Below, piece by piece: positions 12,366 to 23,119 of a stretch of 64,000 bases of DNA. Each line of letters begins with the position of its first letter. Position 1 is the stretch's first letter. The stretch spans positions 7,940,501-8,004,500 of the forward strand of contig JAMJFZ010003581.1 in NCBI GenBank assembly GCA_026225945.1, read 5' to 3'. The position numbers and the translations under genes were made by a program. The stretch is from Cricetomys ansorgei. Lineage: Eukaryota; Chordata; Mammalia; Rodentia; Nesomyidae. Below the pieces are notes generated by a model. The model was not told the origin of the DNA and searched no databases. It worked only from the letters and a program-made list of their open reading frames with translations.

Positions 12366-13800
12366 AAACTTATAGAAATGAAGTCTTACAGCACAATCTC
12401 AAAATAGAAATACACATGTCTCCAACATACTTTTCAAAGACAAATTCAGTGCAGTATATACAATGAGACCCAAGGCAAGAGATGGGATGTAAAGAAGTCA
12501 ATGTGGTGGGATGTTCATTCCAGTGATGTTATCCCCAATTAGAAGAACTATGTGAACTGGATCCTACAAGACAAGCAACATGCTGATAAACAGAGTGGAA
12601 AAAGAACATTTTGGAGGCTGTACTTTAACCAAAAGTGTTTAGGTTGCGGAAGGTGAACGGGTAGGGCATGGCAGGGAGAACCCCAAAATGGAGCATGGTA
12701 GGGGCAAGGTTTAGAAGCGACATTTGCTCATACTGCAAGGCTAATTCAAATGCTAAGCAGTTCATATTTCTCATTCAGGAGGTAAGAGAACCTCTGAGAC
12801 TGATGTGATCATAAATGGAATCTGGAAATCCTGCCAGACCTTCCATCTACTGAACGGGTGCTGCTGGTTCAACTCATGTTTGTGTGTTGAACGTGAGACA
12901 GGAGCTGAAGAGCTGAGAAGCTAGTAGACATGGCTCACCTCACTAGAGGTAGAAGAAAGAAAAATGACATGTAGACCATCTGTTTCTGATAACCCACTGG
13001 CCCCCATATTCACCATCTTGTCCTCATCCTCTATTCTTGAAGAGAAACTCTTCTCAAAGACTTGAAGGCAGAGGCCACCTCACTAAGAGGAGAGAGCATG
13101 AGAGAGCTGTTTCCTGCTTTCCTGCTCACATCTCCTCTCCTTCTGTTCTTACTCTCTACTCCCCAGTGCCTCAGTTTCTCCATCACCTTTCTGCATTATC
13201 CACCTCTATTTTTAATTCCTTCTTCACTTCAATCAGTTCCTTATTCATCCATTTCTGCTTCCTCTCCTTAAAGAAAGCCATGAGACCGAACATCAAAACA
13301 GCAAATATTAACAAGTTGCTAGATGACTTACAGCCGCCGTGTCTTCACTAGTAAACCTCATGTCTCTAGCTACTCCCTAATAACTAGCTGGACCTTGTGA
13401 TTGTTCCTTGTGCAGAGTAGACAGTCAAGAAAAGCAGATGGTATACTGAATTAAATCAAATATATTCCATCATTATTAAATGATTTATTTTGTTTTGTCT
13501 GTTTATGTGGCAAGACCTTGAGTGTTTTCTGGGAAGTTCTCTGGCCAGGAAATTTGGTAGGAAAGGAGAACAATCAAGTCAAAACTCAAAGCACACGACA
13601 CCAAGAGACCGCCAAGCTTTTTGTTTCTCCACAAACCATTAAGATAGAACAAATATCTACAACAGTTTCATATATGTCCGTGCACACATGATACTGAACC
13701 ATAGCAATGCATCTCTTCTCCCCAATAGGCAATGCTTCTTTGCATAGTGAACTTCTGCCCTTCCCACCCACCTTCAAAGACAGATGTCACACGTCATAAC
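12366..13800. other. Proximal upstream flank of IL17A
   Basis: No repeat or exon recognised. This covers roughly the 0.1-1.5 kb upstream of the predicted IL17A start. Confidence 0.35.
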
Positions 13801-13815
13801 ATGGTGGTTCTGTCC

Positions 13816-13826
13816 TGACCTCATTT
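13816..13826 (-). promoter_or_regulatory. IL17A promoter RORE-like site
   Basis: The + strand TGACCTCATTT reads AAATGAGGTCA on the minus strand: a complete GGTCA core with an AT-rich 5' extension and one mismatch (G for T). It lies about 80 bp upstream of the TATA box, where RORgammat binds the IL17A proximal promoter in mouse and human. Confidence 0.6.
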
Positions 13827-13872
13827 GAGGATGGTAATCTTTACTCACCCCCAAATCCACCCTCAACGTAAG

Positions 13873-13880
13873 TGACCACA
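13873..13880 (-). promoter_or_regulatory. RUNX-type site in IL17A promoter
   Basis: The + strand GACCACAA gives TTGTGGTC on the minus strand, containing the RUNX core TGTGGT. It lies between the RORE-like site and the TATA box. RUNX1 cooperates with RORgammat at IL17A; occupancy here is inferred. Confidence 0.45.
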
Positions 13881-13895
13881 AAAGGAGCAAAACCC

Positions 13896-13904
13896 TATAA
13901 AAAG
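13896..13904 (+). promoter_or_regulatory. IL17A TATA box
   Basis: TATAAAAAG, 93 bp before the IL17A start codon. This places transcription start near 13926 and gives a 5' UTR of about 60 nt, as expected for this gene. Confidence 0.85.
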
Positions 13905-13988
13905 AGAAACGGGAGCGCTACACTTCATCATCCACCTCACATCAGGCACAAGCTCATCCAGCACACCAACCGATCGGGACAAGCAACC

Positions 13989-14015
13989 ATGAGACCCGGG
14001 AGAACTTCATCTGTG
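13989..14015 (+). CDS. IL17A: IL17A coding exon 1
   Basis: Nine codons (MRPGRTSSV), then donor GTAAGT; phase 0. The coding length equals that of IL17F exon 1. Confidence 0.95.
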
Positions 14016-16994
14016 GTAAGTACAGCACAAATGTGCAAGGCTCTTGTGGACTGAGACCAACCAGATCGTGTTGCTACACATGGTGTGAAATCCTGGGACT
14101 CTACTTGTGGAGATTCATGAGCTTGCAGATGTAGAACTGGAAATGAAATCTTTGGTAGAGGCCTAAAGTGTTGTACAGCATTTTCAAGAACTGATATGGA
14201 TCAGCCAGAAAGATGAGGTTAAAACTGAAAGGTAGCTGTGATGGAACTAACCCACAAAAGAAATGTCACGTGATGCTATGCGATGAGAAAGAAAGTCTAT
14301 CAGAAGTCTATTTTCTTGAGTGCAAAGGTTTTGACATAATTTTCTTGTGTCATTTTTCTTTAATCCAGAGCAATGTGAGCTACTATTCTCACAGATTTGA
14401 AAGCTACAAAAACGACTTTTATTTCCATTGTTTTATACCAAAGTCTTAGTACACTCAAACCATTTGATTCTAATTAGATACATGTAAAGCTCCCCTTCAG
14501 AATAAATAAGCTTTTCATTTTTTTTAAATGCTTAACTTAAAAAATATGTCCTGAAATCTGATTCTTATTTATAGAATCAATTCACGCTAAATTTAGAACA
14601 ACCAGAGAATATACCTAAGAAAACATAAGGCAGCTCTGGTTTTCCTCTGAAGGGTAGCCTGTGTATAAGCACTGTTTCTAATTCTAATGTGAATGTCGAC
14701 AACGCATAGGTTTTCTACAACCTTCTCCTCCAAGGTACATGACTGACTACGCTCAGGGTTTACAGCATGGAGGAACGGAGAATATCAGTGCAGAAGGACA
14801 TTTCCTCCTAGAAAATCAAGGTCACTTACTCTCTCCTTGACTCATGAGCTAACAGGCTGATGAGATGGCAGGACGTGACATATTTGCTAAAAACCACTGC
14901 CATCAAAGACATTGCATGTCTGTCCTCAGTCACAAGAAGAATGTAGGAAACTAGTTAAAAATAAAATAAATTCTACGTTTTTACCTTTCGGACATGATTT
15001 TGGACATCTTAGCAGTTTTTAAATTTAAAACGTCTTAAGTTGTAGTATAGATCTTTCCAGATCCTAGTACTAGATCCTAGTTCCTATAGTTAGTTATATA
15101 TTCCATCATAATGAATTTGTCAGAAAAAAACATATACAAATCTACTGCCCCATCTCTTTCTTTTCCCCTTTCAGTCTCTGCTGCTGTTGCTGCTCCTGAG
15201 CCTAGAGGCTGTAGTGAAGGCAGGAATCGTCCCACAAAGTTCATTATGTCCAAACACTGAGGACACGAACTTCCTCCAGAATGTGAAGGTCAACCTGAAA
15301 GTCCTTAACTCCTTTAGCCCAAAAGCGAGTTCCAGAAGGCCCTCAGACTACCTCAACCGATCTACTTCCCCATGGACTCTCCAGTAAGTAAGGACTCCAG
15401 ACAAAGACTGTGCTTTTTCCCACTCTCTTATACATCACACATTTCCTGGGGCATGATTTCTTTCTGCAGACTTCTTGGATAGAGCAGATGTTGTCTTACT
15501 GATAGAGTTGTCACTAATGCCAAAAATCAGTCAAAGTTAATGATAACTATGATTCTAGTATCTAGGAGAACTTGAGTCGATTGCTGAATTTTTGGAAATC
15601 TGGAAACTTATCTCAGAGCATGAATGCCTGAGTTTTCTCTATCATGAAAATTAATAACAGTAATCCTAGCATTTATGAAAACTCAAGCCAATTGTTGACT
15701 TTTGGAAATCTGGACATTTATCACCGTGTATTGTTGCCTGAGTTTTCTCTACCCAATATACAATTGAGGGGACTTGCTGAAAATAATTAATAATTAATTA
15801 GGTACTTTTGGGCCTGTCCTGAAGATGACATAGAAAAATAAAACTCGAATGCTGGGTAAGGAAGTGTCAGGTTCGCCTTTCTACTCCTTTGTGAGTTGGA
15901 TAGACTTGATCTCCATCTCCAGGACTTCTGTCCCTGACATGTCTTTGGCATACAGTGTTTAGACTCCACAAAGGACTCAGCGCATAGGTACTTTGATCAT
16001 CTGAGTATATGTAAATAAGTTTTGGTCGTAAGGAACCTATAGATTCACCTGTCAAAAGGATTTCTACTTTTTCCACTACTAAAGAGAGTTTATTCAATCA
16101 ATTCAAAAGTCTAAGTGAAGTATTCATTCCAATGCTATAAGGGGACGGGAAATAGATTAGGGGACCTTTGTCTTTGTTTCCAGCTTTTCAAATAACCCTT
16201 GGGTTCCATCTCATGAAGTGTTCTCAGATAAAATTCTGACATATTCCTTCTTTCGAAGACAGATTTCACCAAGTCAGACAAACAACCGGATTATTCCTTG
16301 ATGACTCATTCCTTTGTCTTTTCCAATCAATCAAATGAATCCATAAAATCTACCTTTTAGGTTAAGTCTAAGCCTTCTTCAGTGTGGTCTTTAGCTGTTT
16401 TATCTTTCAAAGGCGTTTCTCTAAAACAACTTCATGAACTTTAAAATCCAAGTTTGTGAGGCTGGGAGCACAATCCAGTGCTACAATGGGTGCCTGTCAG
16501 TGAGAGACACTGGATTTGATCCTTACCACTACAAAAAAAAAAAAGAGGAGGTGAGAGAGAATGAGGAGAGAGAGAAAGAAGAGATGGAAGGGAGAGGATT
16601 CAAGTTTCCAGATAATCCTAAATTCTTCAGACTAACGAGTAGAAATTTTGCAGTGCTCATATTTGTCATGCTATGCTCTTCCCCCCTTCCCCATTCCTGC
16701 TTTTCCTTGCACTTAACCAGAAATTCACTTTTCTCCTGGCTTTGTCTCCCCTGCAGCCGCAATGAGGACCCTAACAGATATCCTTCTGTGATCTGGGAGG
16801 CACAGTGCCGCCACCAGCGCTGCGTCAATGCTGAGGGGAAGCTGGACCACCACATGAATTCTGTTCTCATCCAGCAAGAGATCCTGGTCCTGAGGAGGGA
16901 GGCTGAGAGCTGCCCCCTTTCCTTCCGAATGGAGAAGATGCTGGTGGGTGTGGGCTGCACCTGCGTTTCCTCTATTGTCCGCCACGTGGCCTAA
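13989..16994 (+). CDS. IL17A: Interleukin-17A, three coding exons
   Basis: Secreted pro-inflammatory cytokine of Th17, gamma-delta T and innate lymphoid cells. It acts as a disulfide-linked homodimer, or a heterodimer with IL-17F, on IL17RA/IL17RC. The coding join is 13989-14015, 15175-15383 and 16757-16994, giving 157 residues; mouse and rat have about 158. Residues 10-25 are a leucine-rich signal peptide with likely cleavage after A25. The mature chain has cysteines C34, C96, C101, C131, C146 and C148; the family cystine knot predicts C96-C146 and C101-C148, with C34/C131 in the dimer. N70 (NRS) is a glycosylation sequon. The block [18 protein letters not shown] and the C-terminal [11 protein letters not shown] are hallmark IL-17A. 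The start has A at -3. All splice sites are GT-AG. No frameshift or stop is present. It converges on IL17F, whose 3' end lies about 24 kb away. Confidence 0.97.
14016..15174 (+). other. IL17A: IL17A intron 1
   Basis: GTAAGT donor and TTTCAG acceptor behind a pyrimidine-rich tract. No SINE recognised inside. Confidence 0.8.
15175..15383 (+). CDS. IL17A: IL17A coding exon 2
   Basis: Encodes the rest of the signal peptide and the N-terminal arm through SPWTL. It ends two bases into the His79 codon, before donor GTAAGT. 209 bases against 221 in IL17F exon 2. Confidence 0.96.
15384..16756 (+). other. IL17A: IL17A intron 2
   Basis: GT-AG intron containing a diverged tandem duplication of about 100 bp, annotated separately. 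Open frames at 15787-16097 are non-coding intron sequence. Confidence 0.8.
15538..15750. repeat. Tandem duplication in IL17A intron 2
   Basis: Two direct copies, 15538-15640 and 15652-15750. Both carry TTTTGGAAATCTGGA and both end in TGCCTGAGTTTTCTCT; they diverge between these anchors and differ slightly in length. This is a local segmental duplication, not a known SINE. Confidence 0.85.
16757..16994 (+). CDS. IL17A: IL17A coding exon 3
   Basis: Follows CCCTGCAG. Encodes the cystine-knot core from residue 79 to the stop, with five of the six mature cysteines. 238 coding bases, as in IL17F exon 3. An upstream in-frame extension back to 16434 is intron. Confidence 0.97.
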
Positions 16995-17520
16995 GCACAG
17001 AACAGGGGGTGACTGGAGCAGTTAGGACGAGCCTCGGGGGCTCCCAAGACTCATGTTTCTCAGCAAACTCACTTATATTCTTAAAATAGTTCATGCGATT
17101 TATATTCAACAAGTAATACTGGCTCAGAGGTGGAGTCAGAATTGTCTGCCCTCCTCCCTGAGGAGAAGGTTTTTAAAGGGGGTGCCAATTTGCTTTTTGT
17201 CTGCTTTTCTGTGGGCTTTAAATTATTTATGTATTTAATATGTCCTGAGATAACTTTGGGACATAAATTATTTTAATGAATTATCTACCTTATTACGTTT
17301 CTTTCTGAAGAAGACAAAATTCAAGACTTAGATATTTTATTATTTAAAAGGTAAAACTATATTTATATGAGTTATTTATGGATCTATTTATTTTTCTTAA
17401 GTTTTTAAATACAGGTGAAATAGTATGATCATCAGATCTGCCTAGGGAAGTCCTCTATAAGATTAGATATTAATTAAAAATTTGGTTTTACTATTTATAT
17501 ACTTTAAATTCCTTTCTCTG

Positions 17521-17526
17521 AATAAA
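17521..17526 (+). terminator. IL17A: IL17A proximal poly(A) signal
   Basis: AATAAA, about 530 nt after the stop codon. Only weakly GT-rich downstream sequence follows. Confidence 0.6.
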
Positions 17527-17648
17527 GTGAAAACAAAAAAATAGTTTTCTGTTTATTAACTTTGTTTTTTAACTATTGAAGCTTCATAAAAACGGTCAAC
17601 TTAACTCTCTATCCTGTTAACAATATTGTAATAATACTACTGTGTAAT

Positions 17649-17654
17649 AATAAA
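17649..17654 (+). terminator. IL17A: IL17A distal poly(A) signal
   Basis: AATAAA with a GT-rich stretch (17697-17715) downstream, the better candidate for the main 3' end. It gives an mRNA of about 1.2 kb, close to the mouse size. Confidence 0.7.
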
Positions 17655-17699
17655 TTTTTGGAAGAGAATTTCTTTCCTTATTCTTTCTTATTAAAAGTG

Positions 17700-17965
17700 G
17701 GTGCATGGGTGAGGGATGGAAAGATGGATCAGATGCAATCAGAGATTGCACCTTTTGTGCAATCATGAGGACCTCAGTTCAGGTCCTAGAACCCAAATAA
17801 CAAGCCAGTAACCCCAGCTCAAGGAAGATTAAGACAGGAGGATCGCTGAGGCTCCCTGCCACCAGCATAGCTGAGAAAATATAAGTACCGGGTTCAAAGA
17901 TGGAGCCTGCCCTAATGGAATAAGACAGAATATGATACAGCAGGACACCTGATACCCTCTTCTAG
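17700..17965 (+). mobile_element. B3-type SINE (plus)
   Basis: Head GGGATGGAAAGATGGATCAG, 'aggacctcagttcaggtcctagaaccc', 'aagccagtaaccccagctcaaggaag', then the 'gacaggaggatcgctgaggctcc' segment. It begins just past the IL17A poly(A) region. Confidence 0.8.
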
Positions 17966-17989
17966 CTTCTCATGAATGTACAGGCAGGC

Positions 17990-18028
17990 ATGTGTGTGTG
18001 TGCACACACACACACACACACACACACA
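17990..18028. repeat. (TG)n/(CA)n microsatellite
   Basis: TGTGTGTGTG switches to CACACACA at TGTGCACACA, so it is an inverted-dinucleotide repeat at the SINE end. Confidence 0.93.
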
Positions 18029-18094
18029 AAGTATAATCAGCCCTCCATTTGTACAGGTTCTACTCCTTGGATTTAATCAGTGGAGGATCAAGAA

Positions 18095-18632
18095 TGTAGT
18101 TAGAATGTGCAAGACATCTTTCCCAGATAAGTGTAGCTACACTCCTTATCAAATGAGACTCTCTTTACAGCAAATGAAGATGGTCCCAGAAAACTACATC
18201 TGGAAACAGGTGATCAGAAGATCATGGGAAGCCCAGCCCCAGTAGATATACCTGCAGCACAACTCCTGCATCTATGGCTCAGGGGCTATTATGGAAGAGG
18301 AACGGAAAGACTGTAAGAACCAGAGTATCAAAGGTCTTCTGTGAAACAGTCTCCTAGGAATGGCTGCATAAACAAGACCAGAACGATGCCAATGTCAATC
18401 AGTATGTTAACATGGAAAGGGCAAAATTTCATGGGGTGCCACCCCTAGACAAAGAACTACAGGCAACTATTGACTTCTGGGAGAAGGAGAATTAGCCTCT
18501 CCCAGAGATGAGCCCCTTATTTGTTGTCTAGTGCAGAATGGTCAGCCCTGAAACTATATTCACGCCACCAACAAAAATGGACTCAGCAGGTTGCATTTAT
18601 ACATATTTGTATATACACATCCATACATATCC

Positions 18633-18673
<41 letters not shown>

Positions 18674-18825
18674 TATATAGCAATATAATGACAGGGAGCC
18701 TATCAATTGGAGACTGGGAGTGTGTGGAAGGGGTTTAAAGAAGGGTAGCTGGGAGGGCCTGGAGGGAAAAAGACAGTAGAAAGTGATAATAATTCTATTT
18801 CTATCAAAGATAAATTTTTAAGATT
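18095..18825 (+). mobile_element. L1 (Lx-type) LINE 3' end (plus)
   Basis: Matches the rodent L1 3' end order: 'ggaatggctgcataaacaagaccagaa', 'aacatggaaagggcaaaatttcatggggtgccacc', 'gacaaagaactacaggcaac', 'atggactcagcaggtt', an internal TA repeat, then 'gggagggcctggagggaaaaagac' and an AT-rich tail. No coding capacity remains. The 5' boundary is approximate. Confidence 0.85.
18632..18680. repeat. (TA)n microsatellite within the L1 3' end
   Basis: Long TATATA run with one GTATA interruption, at the usual TA-repeat position of this L1 3' UTR. Confidence 0.93.
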
Positions 18826-18829
18826 GTAA

Positions 18830-19885
18830 TGTTTCCCACCATGCCAAACTGTAAATGAATAACAGAAACTTGGAATCACACAAATTCAGATTTCGATCCT
18901 GGCTTTCCTTTCTTGCCGAGCCACGAGCAGTATTTTTAAGCTTCTTGCCTCTTCGTCCATAAAATTAAAAAAACTAATAATAAGAGTAAAAAAAAAAATG
19001 AGAATGTAGGTAGGTCTCTGATAGGTGTCAGTACAGAACATATAGTCTTTGTCCACGCCATTACTTCCTAAACAGTGCAGTGGTGTACACATTGACACGG
19101 GGTTCACATTGTGTGAAGCTGCAGGTCATCTAGAGATAACACAGTATGTAGAAGGGTGTAAGTAGGTTACACGCAAATGCCACTGTTTTACGCAAGGAGT
19201 TGAGCATCTGCAGATTTTGATATGGGGAGGGGCTGTCCCGTTACTCATCCTTCAAGCACACTGAAGGACATTTGAACTTCAGCCTTGTCAGCTCTCCTCT
19301 ATTTGGAAAGGAAGAGTGCCTCAGAGCAGTGCCTTTGAATCGCCCAGCTCCACATCCTCAATTTCACATTCCTTTAAGACAATGGAGGACAAAGCACTTC
19401 TATTGTTGGGCAATGCCATGAACTGAAGCATTCTGCAATAAATTCAGCAAAAGTAATAGTGGCCCTGAGAAAACGACACATCATGGCTGAAGATCAGAAG
19501 GGAAAAGGAAAAATCTTCCTAAAAATATAACCTTATGCTTGACATAAAAGAAGAAATAGGAGTCCAGTGTCTTGCCAGACTCGGCCTTGCTCTGATGACC
19601 AAGGCCCACCAGAAAGTGGTAAGGAACAGCTTGGCATCTCAGAGCTACAGTTCTCAAATCTGGCTCTGCTTCTCATCCAGTGCACCCAAGCACCCAGAAG
19701 GGAAGGGGTGGTGCAGAGCTAGCTTCAAGTATGAGAGATATTTAACATGACCAAAACTGAGTCACATTAACCTGCAGGTCAGTTTCAAGCTTTGAATCAT
19801 AGGCACCACCAACCCCAGACCCTGATCTATTATCATCCCTAGTTTAGGGAGCCCTCTGTAAGTTCTCCAGCCATTCCCACAGGCT
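18830..19885. other. Intergenic, no gene seen
   Basis: No exon or clear SINE. Frames at 18886-19107 and 19535-19750 have no recognisable homology. Confidence 0.35.
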
Positions 19886-19888
19886 CCC

Positions 19889-19889
19889 T

Positions 19890-19951
<62 letters not shown>

Positions 19952-19962
19952 CCTCCCCCTCT
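19889..19962. repeat. (CT)n microsatellite
   Basis: About 29 uninterrupted CT units followed by CCCT units. Confidence 0.97.
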
Positions 19963-20004
19963 CTGGAATCAGACATCTTTACCTGCTGATCCATCTCACC
20001 AGCC
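19963..20004 (-). mobile_element. B2/B3 SINE head fragment (minus)
   Basis: The minus strand GGCTGGTGAGATGGATCAGC is the SINE head, and the CT repeat sits where its body would be. Confidence 0.65.
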
Positions 20005-20354
20005 TTCACTCTTCACTCTCCAGCATGTCCCACTTCCACCCAGAACTCTATGGCCTACGTCTATTTCATCCTAATCCCAGAACCAGTGGGCAATTTGTGT
20101 CCAGTTCCTCCTGTCACCATCGTCTTGCACTCTCGGTTCTCATTGCCAGCCTGTCACAAGCTCCCCACACACAGGTGCTGCCCTCATGCTTTAAAATTCA
20201 AAACTAAACTACACTGCTGATTTTGAGGGCTTCACTAGATGGAACGTTGAGGAGCACAGAACTAAAGAGTAGCATGCATGTGTCTGTGGTCCTGAACCAT
20301 TATTTCATATTAGTTTTACTAGGATTTTGGGAATAGAAAAAAAAGGGGGGCTTC

Positions 20355-20745
20355 TGTCTTTGGTCATCTAGTGTTGCTATAACAAAATTCCTGAGGCTGT
20401 ATGACTCATTAAGAAAAGAGATTTATTTAGCTGACAGTTCTAGAGTTGACAAATATGGCACCTGTGGTTTCTGGTGAAGGCTTCATGCAAATGGAATCCA
20501 CATAAAGGAACATGTGCTAAAATGAGATAGAGAAAAAGTATCAGGCTCTTCTATAACAACCCATCCCCTTCAGGAAAGACCCATGAGACCCCATCTCCTA
20601 TCACGAGATAGAACTGGTCTCTTCGTTTGATTCCCCCATGATCGAACTACCTTGCCCAAGGCCCAACCTTTTAAAGGTTTCACCACCTCAAAACCACCAT
20701 AATGGAGACCACGTTTCCCGCAATGGATATTTGGAGACTTTATTA
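20355..20745 (+). repeat. Dispersed mammalian repeat, family unassigned
   Basis: The order 'gtgttgctataacaaaattcctgaggctg', 'gagatttatttagctgacagttct', 'ataacaaccc', 'ccttttaaaggtttcaccacctc' recalls a common dispersed repeat that begins with a gttgctataacaaaa phrase. I could not name the family. Confidence 0.55.
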
Positions 20746-21085
20746 GTTACTTTTCTTGACACTGACAAGATATCTGACAGAAACACTGGTTTTGGATCAC
20801 AGTTTCGGTTTTAGCCGGCGGCTGTATTGGGACTCCTGGCAGTGGGAGCATGGGGCTGGCTCTTCACATCTCAACAGACCAGGAAGCAGAGAACTTGGAT
20901 TGAAGTGAGACTTGGCTATATAACCCCAGAGCCTGCATCCCAGAGGCCTACCCGCTCCAGCCAGGCTCCACCTCCTACAGGCTCCGCAACTTCCCAAAAC
21001 AGTGCGGGAAAAGCTAGGGGCCAAGTGCTCAGATACATGGGCCTGCGGGGGACGCTTCACAGACAAACCGTAAAAGAGACAATCC
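20735..21085 (+). repeat. Rodent dispersed repeat copy 1 (LINE-3'-end-like)
   Basis: Begins 'ttagttacttttcttgacactgacaagatatctgacag', a phrase shared by a very common rodent repeat, and continues through 'tcacagtttcg' and 'tccacctcctacaggctccgcaacttcccaaaacagtgc'. It is related to copies at 21330, 21985 and 41395. Family not named. Confidence 0.55.
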
Positions 21086-21329
21086 ACATCCGAACGCGTC
21101 TCTCATTCCCTCATCCACATCACTCATATTCTAACCTCATTTTCTGAGCCAGTGCTGCCCTTTCCCAGTCGCCCAAGCTAGAAATCTGCGGGGCCTCTTT
21201 CTCCTTTCCCTCTCTCACACTTTAACATGTCTGCATCATCAGGCTCGGTGTTTTCATTCTCTAATGGTTTTGGGGGCCCATTTCTTCTCACCAATACAAT
21301 ATCCCCAGGGTCCTCAATTGTTTCTCCAC

Positions 21330-21690
21330 TGCTTTGATAAAGCACTGACCAATCAACTTGGGAAGGAAAGGGGATATCTCTTCTTATAACTCCCAAGTCT
21401 CAAGCCATCTCCGAGGGAAGTCAAGGCAAGAACTCAAGGCAGACACCTGGAGACAGGAACTGAAGCAGAGGCCACAAAGAGACACTGCTTACTGGCTTGC
21501 TTACCTAGATCATGTTCAGCTACCTTTCTTCTACCTCCCAGAACCCACTTGCCCAGGGATAGCACCACCCACAGTGGGCTGGGCCCTCCATTAATTACTA
21601 AGTGGGAAAATGACCCCACAGACACGCCTATGGGCCAATCTGATGGAGGTAATTCCTCAGTTGAGGTTCCCTCTTCCCAAGAGTGTGTGC
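21330..21690 (+). repeat. Rodent dispersed repeat copy 2
   Basis: Contains 'aactcaaggcagacacctggagacaggaactgaag', 'ccacccacagtgggctgggccctcc' and 'caatctgatggaggtaattcctcagttgaggttccctc'. The copy at 41395-41810 has the same blocks in the same order and strand. Confidence 0.75.
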
Positions 21691-21984
21691 CTTCCTTCTG
21701 TTACCTCTGTCTCACTCACCCATCCTAACTACCATTGCTCCGAATGGTCTCAATGCATCTGCCAACGCTACCTATACACAAAGTCAACGGTAACAAAGTA
21801 CTCTCATTGTCTGGTTTATTTCACGCCACTTTCTGCATCATTGTGTTCTTAATATGAGGTTCGTGTGGGGCCCCTATGCTGTTGTTGAACTCAATGCCTG
21901 CATTTGGGGCCCTTCTGCCTGAAGGCCCTAACCACTCTTCCCTGGGCTATTCCTCTTATTCATAGCCCTCCCTCTCTGCCCTGC

Positions 21985-22205
21985 CTTGGCCATGCTTCAT
22001 GATGAAAGCACATGAAAGAGGAAACAAAATGAGAGAAAGGAAGAGTCTGAGGTCCCAGCCCCTTCAAGGGCATGCACACAAAAGCCTTACTTCCTTCAAC
22101 CAGGTCTCATCTCCTAAAGGTTCCACCTCCTCCCAATATCACTAAAGGCTGGGAACCAAACCCCTAACATGTGGACCTTCAGGGAATTCTTGATCAAACA
22201 CTAGC
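21985..22205 (+). repeat. Rodent dispersed repeat fragment, 3' part
   Basis: The phrase 'cctcccaatatcactaaaggctgggaaccaaacccctaacatgtggacctt' and its lead-in match the end of the same general repeat class as the two copies to its left. Confidence 0.5.
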
Positions 22206-22756
22206 ATACCTGGTTTTGTTCATTCTTACTTATGCACTTCAAGCTTTATGCTTTGTGTTCAGCAACAAAACCCTTCCTTCCATATTCGTGAGGATTTTAC
22301 ATCCTTAGGATCCATATGTCATGTCTTTTACTACTATCTTGAGCAAGATGCTGTGAGGAAACAGGGAGTGGTTAGAGAAGCTCAGAGGTGGGCCCAGACA
22401 ATAAAGATAGTTACTAATGCGCATGTCTCAGAGTATCCATGATGGAGGAGGGTTTGATGAGAGGCATTAAAGAGTTGCCTTCACCAGCTGTGTAACTTGG
22501 TCGTTCTCCAGTGAAGTAAGTGAAAATGACAAAATATAATTTATGGCCTTTCTCAGCTATGATAGCATTTATCCATAGAACAATCCAATGGGATAGGGAC
22601 CAATCCGTGTATTTTTTAACTAACATTAAGCATTTATCTAGAGTAAGAAAACATGAAGAAATTCAAAGATGAGTGGCAGTACTCCTATTTTCAAAGAAAG
22701 ATATACAGGCATAAGGGGCAGTAGGATGGAAAATAACCACAAAGGAAGAATTGGAA

Positions 22757-22945
22757 GTGTTTTGAAGAGATGACTCAGTGGTTAAGAGCACTTGCTGCTC
22801 TTACAGAGCACCCCTGTCCAGCAGCTCACCATCACCTGTAACTTCTTCTCTAGGGGATCCAAAGTCCTCTCCTGACCTCCTAGGGTACCTACATTCACAC
22901 ACACATACCTACACACAGACACATACACATAATTTAAAGTGAAGT
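22757..22945 (+). mobile_element. B2-type SINE (plus)
   Basis: Head 'gatgactcagtggttaagagcacttgctgctcttacagag', then the 'cagctcaccatcacctgtaac' body, 'ctctaggggatccaaagtcctctcctgacctcc', and a CA-rich end with AT tail. Well preserved. Confidence 0.92.
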
Positions 22946-22970
22946 AATTATTCAAAGAAAGAAATAATTG

Positions 22971-23118
22971 CCAGGTGATGGTGGTACAGGCCTTTAATCC
23001 CAGCACTGGGGAAGCAGAGACAGGCAGATCTCTGTGAGTTCGAGGCCAGTCTAGTCTACAGAGTGAGTTCCAGGACAGGCAGAGTTACAACAGAGAAACC
23101 CTGCCTCGAAAAAACTAA
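22971..23118 (+). mobile_element. B1 SINE (plus)
   Basis: Near full-length B1 starting GCCAGGTGATGGTGGTACAG and ending in the 'gagttacaacagagaaaccctgcctcgaaaaaa' form shared with other copies here. Confidence 0.95.
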
Positions 23119-23119
23119 A

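Larger units (their letters stand above)
16995..17690 (+). other. IL17A: IL17A 3' UTR with AU-rich elements
   Basis: At least seven ATTTA pentamers (for example at 17225, 17233, 17342, 17361, 17374, 17386 and 17493) lie in an AT-rich tail. AU-rich elements control stability of IL-17A mRNA, with regulators such as HuR, TTP and Regnase-1 described for this gene. The 3' limit is inferred from the distal poly(A) signal. Confidence 0.8.

Noticed and set aside
16434..16756. Open frame extending IL17A exon 3 upstream to 16434
   Set aside because: It crosses a good TGCAG acceptor, contains low-complexity residues and does not match the IL-17A N-terminal half. It is intron 2.
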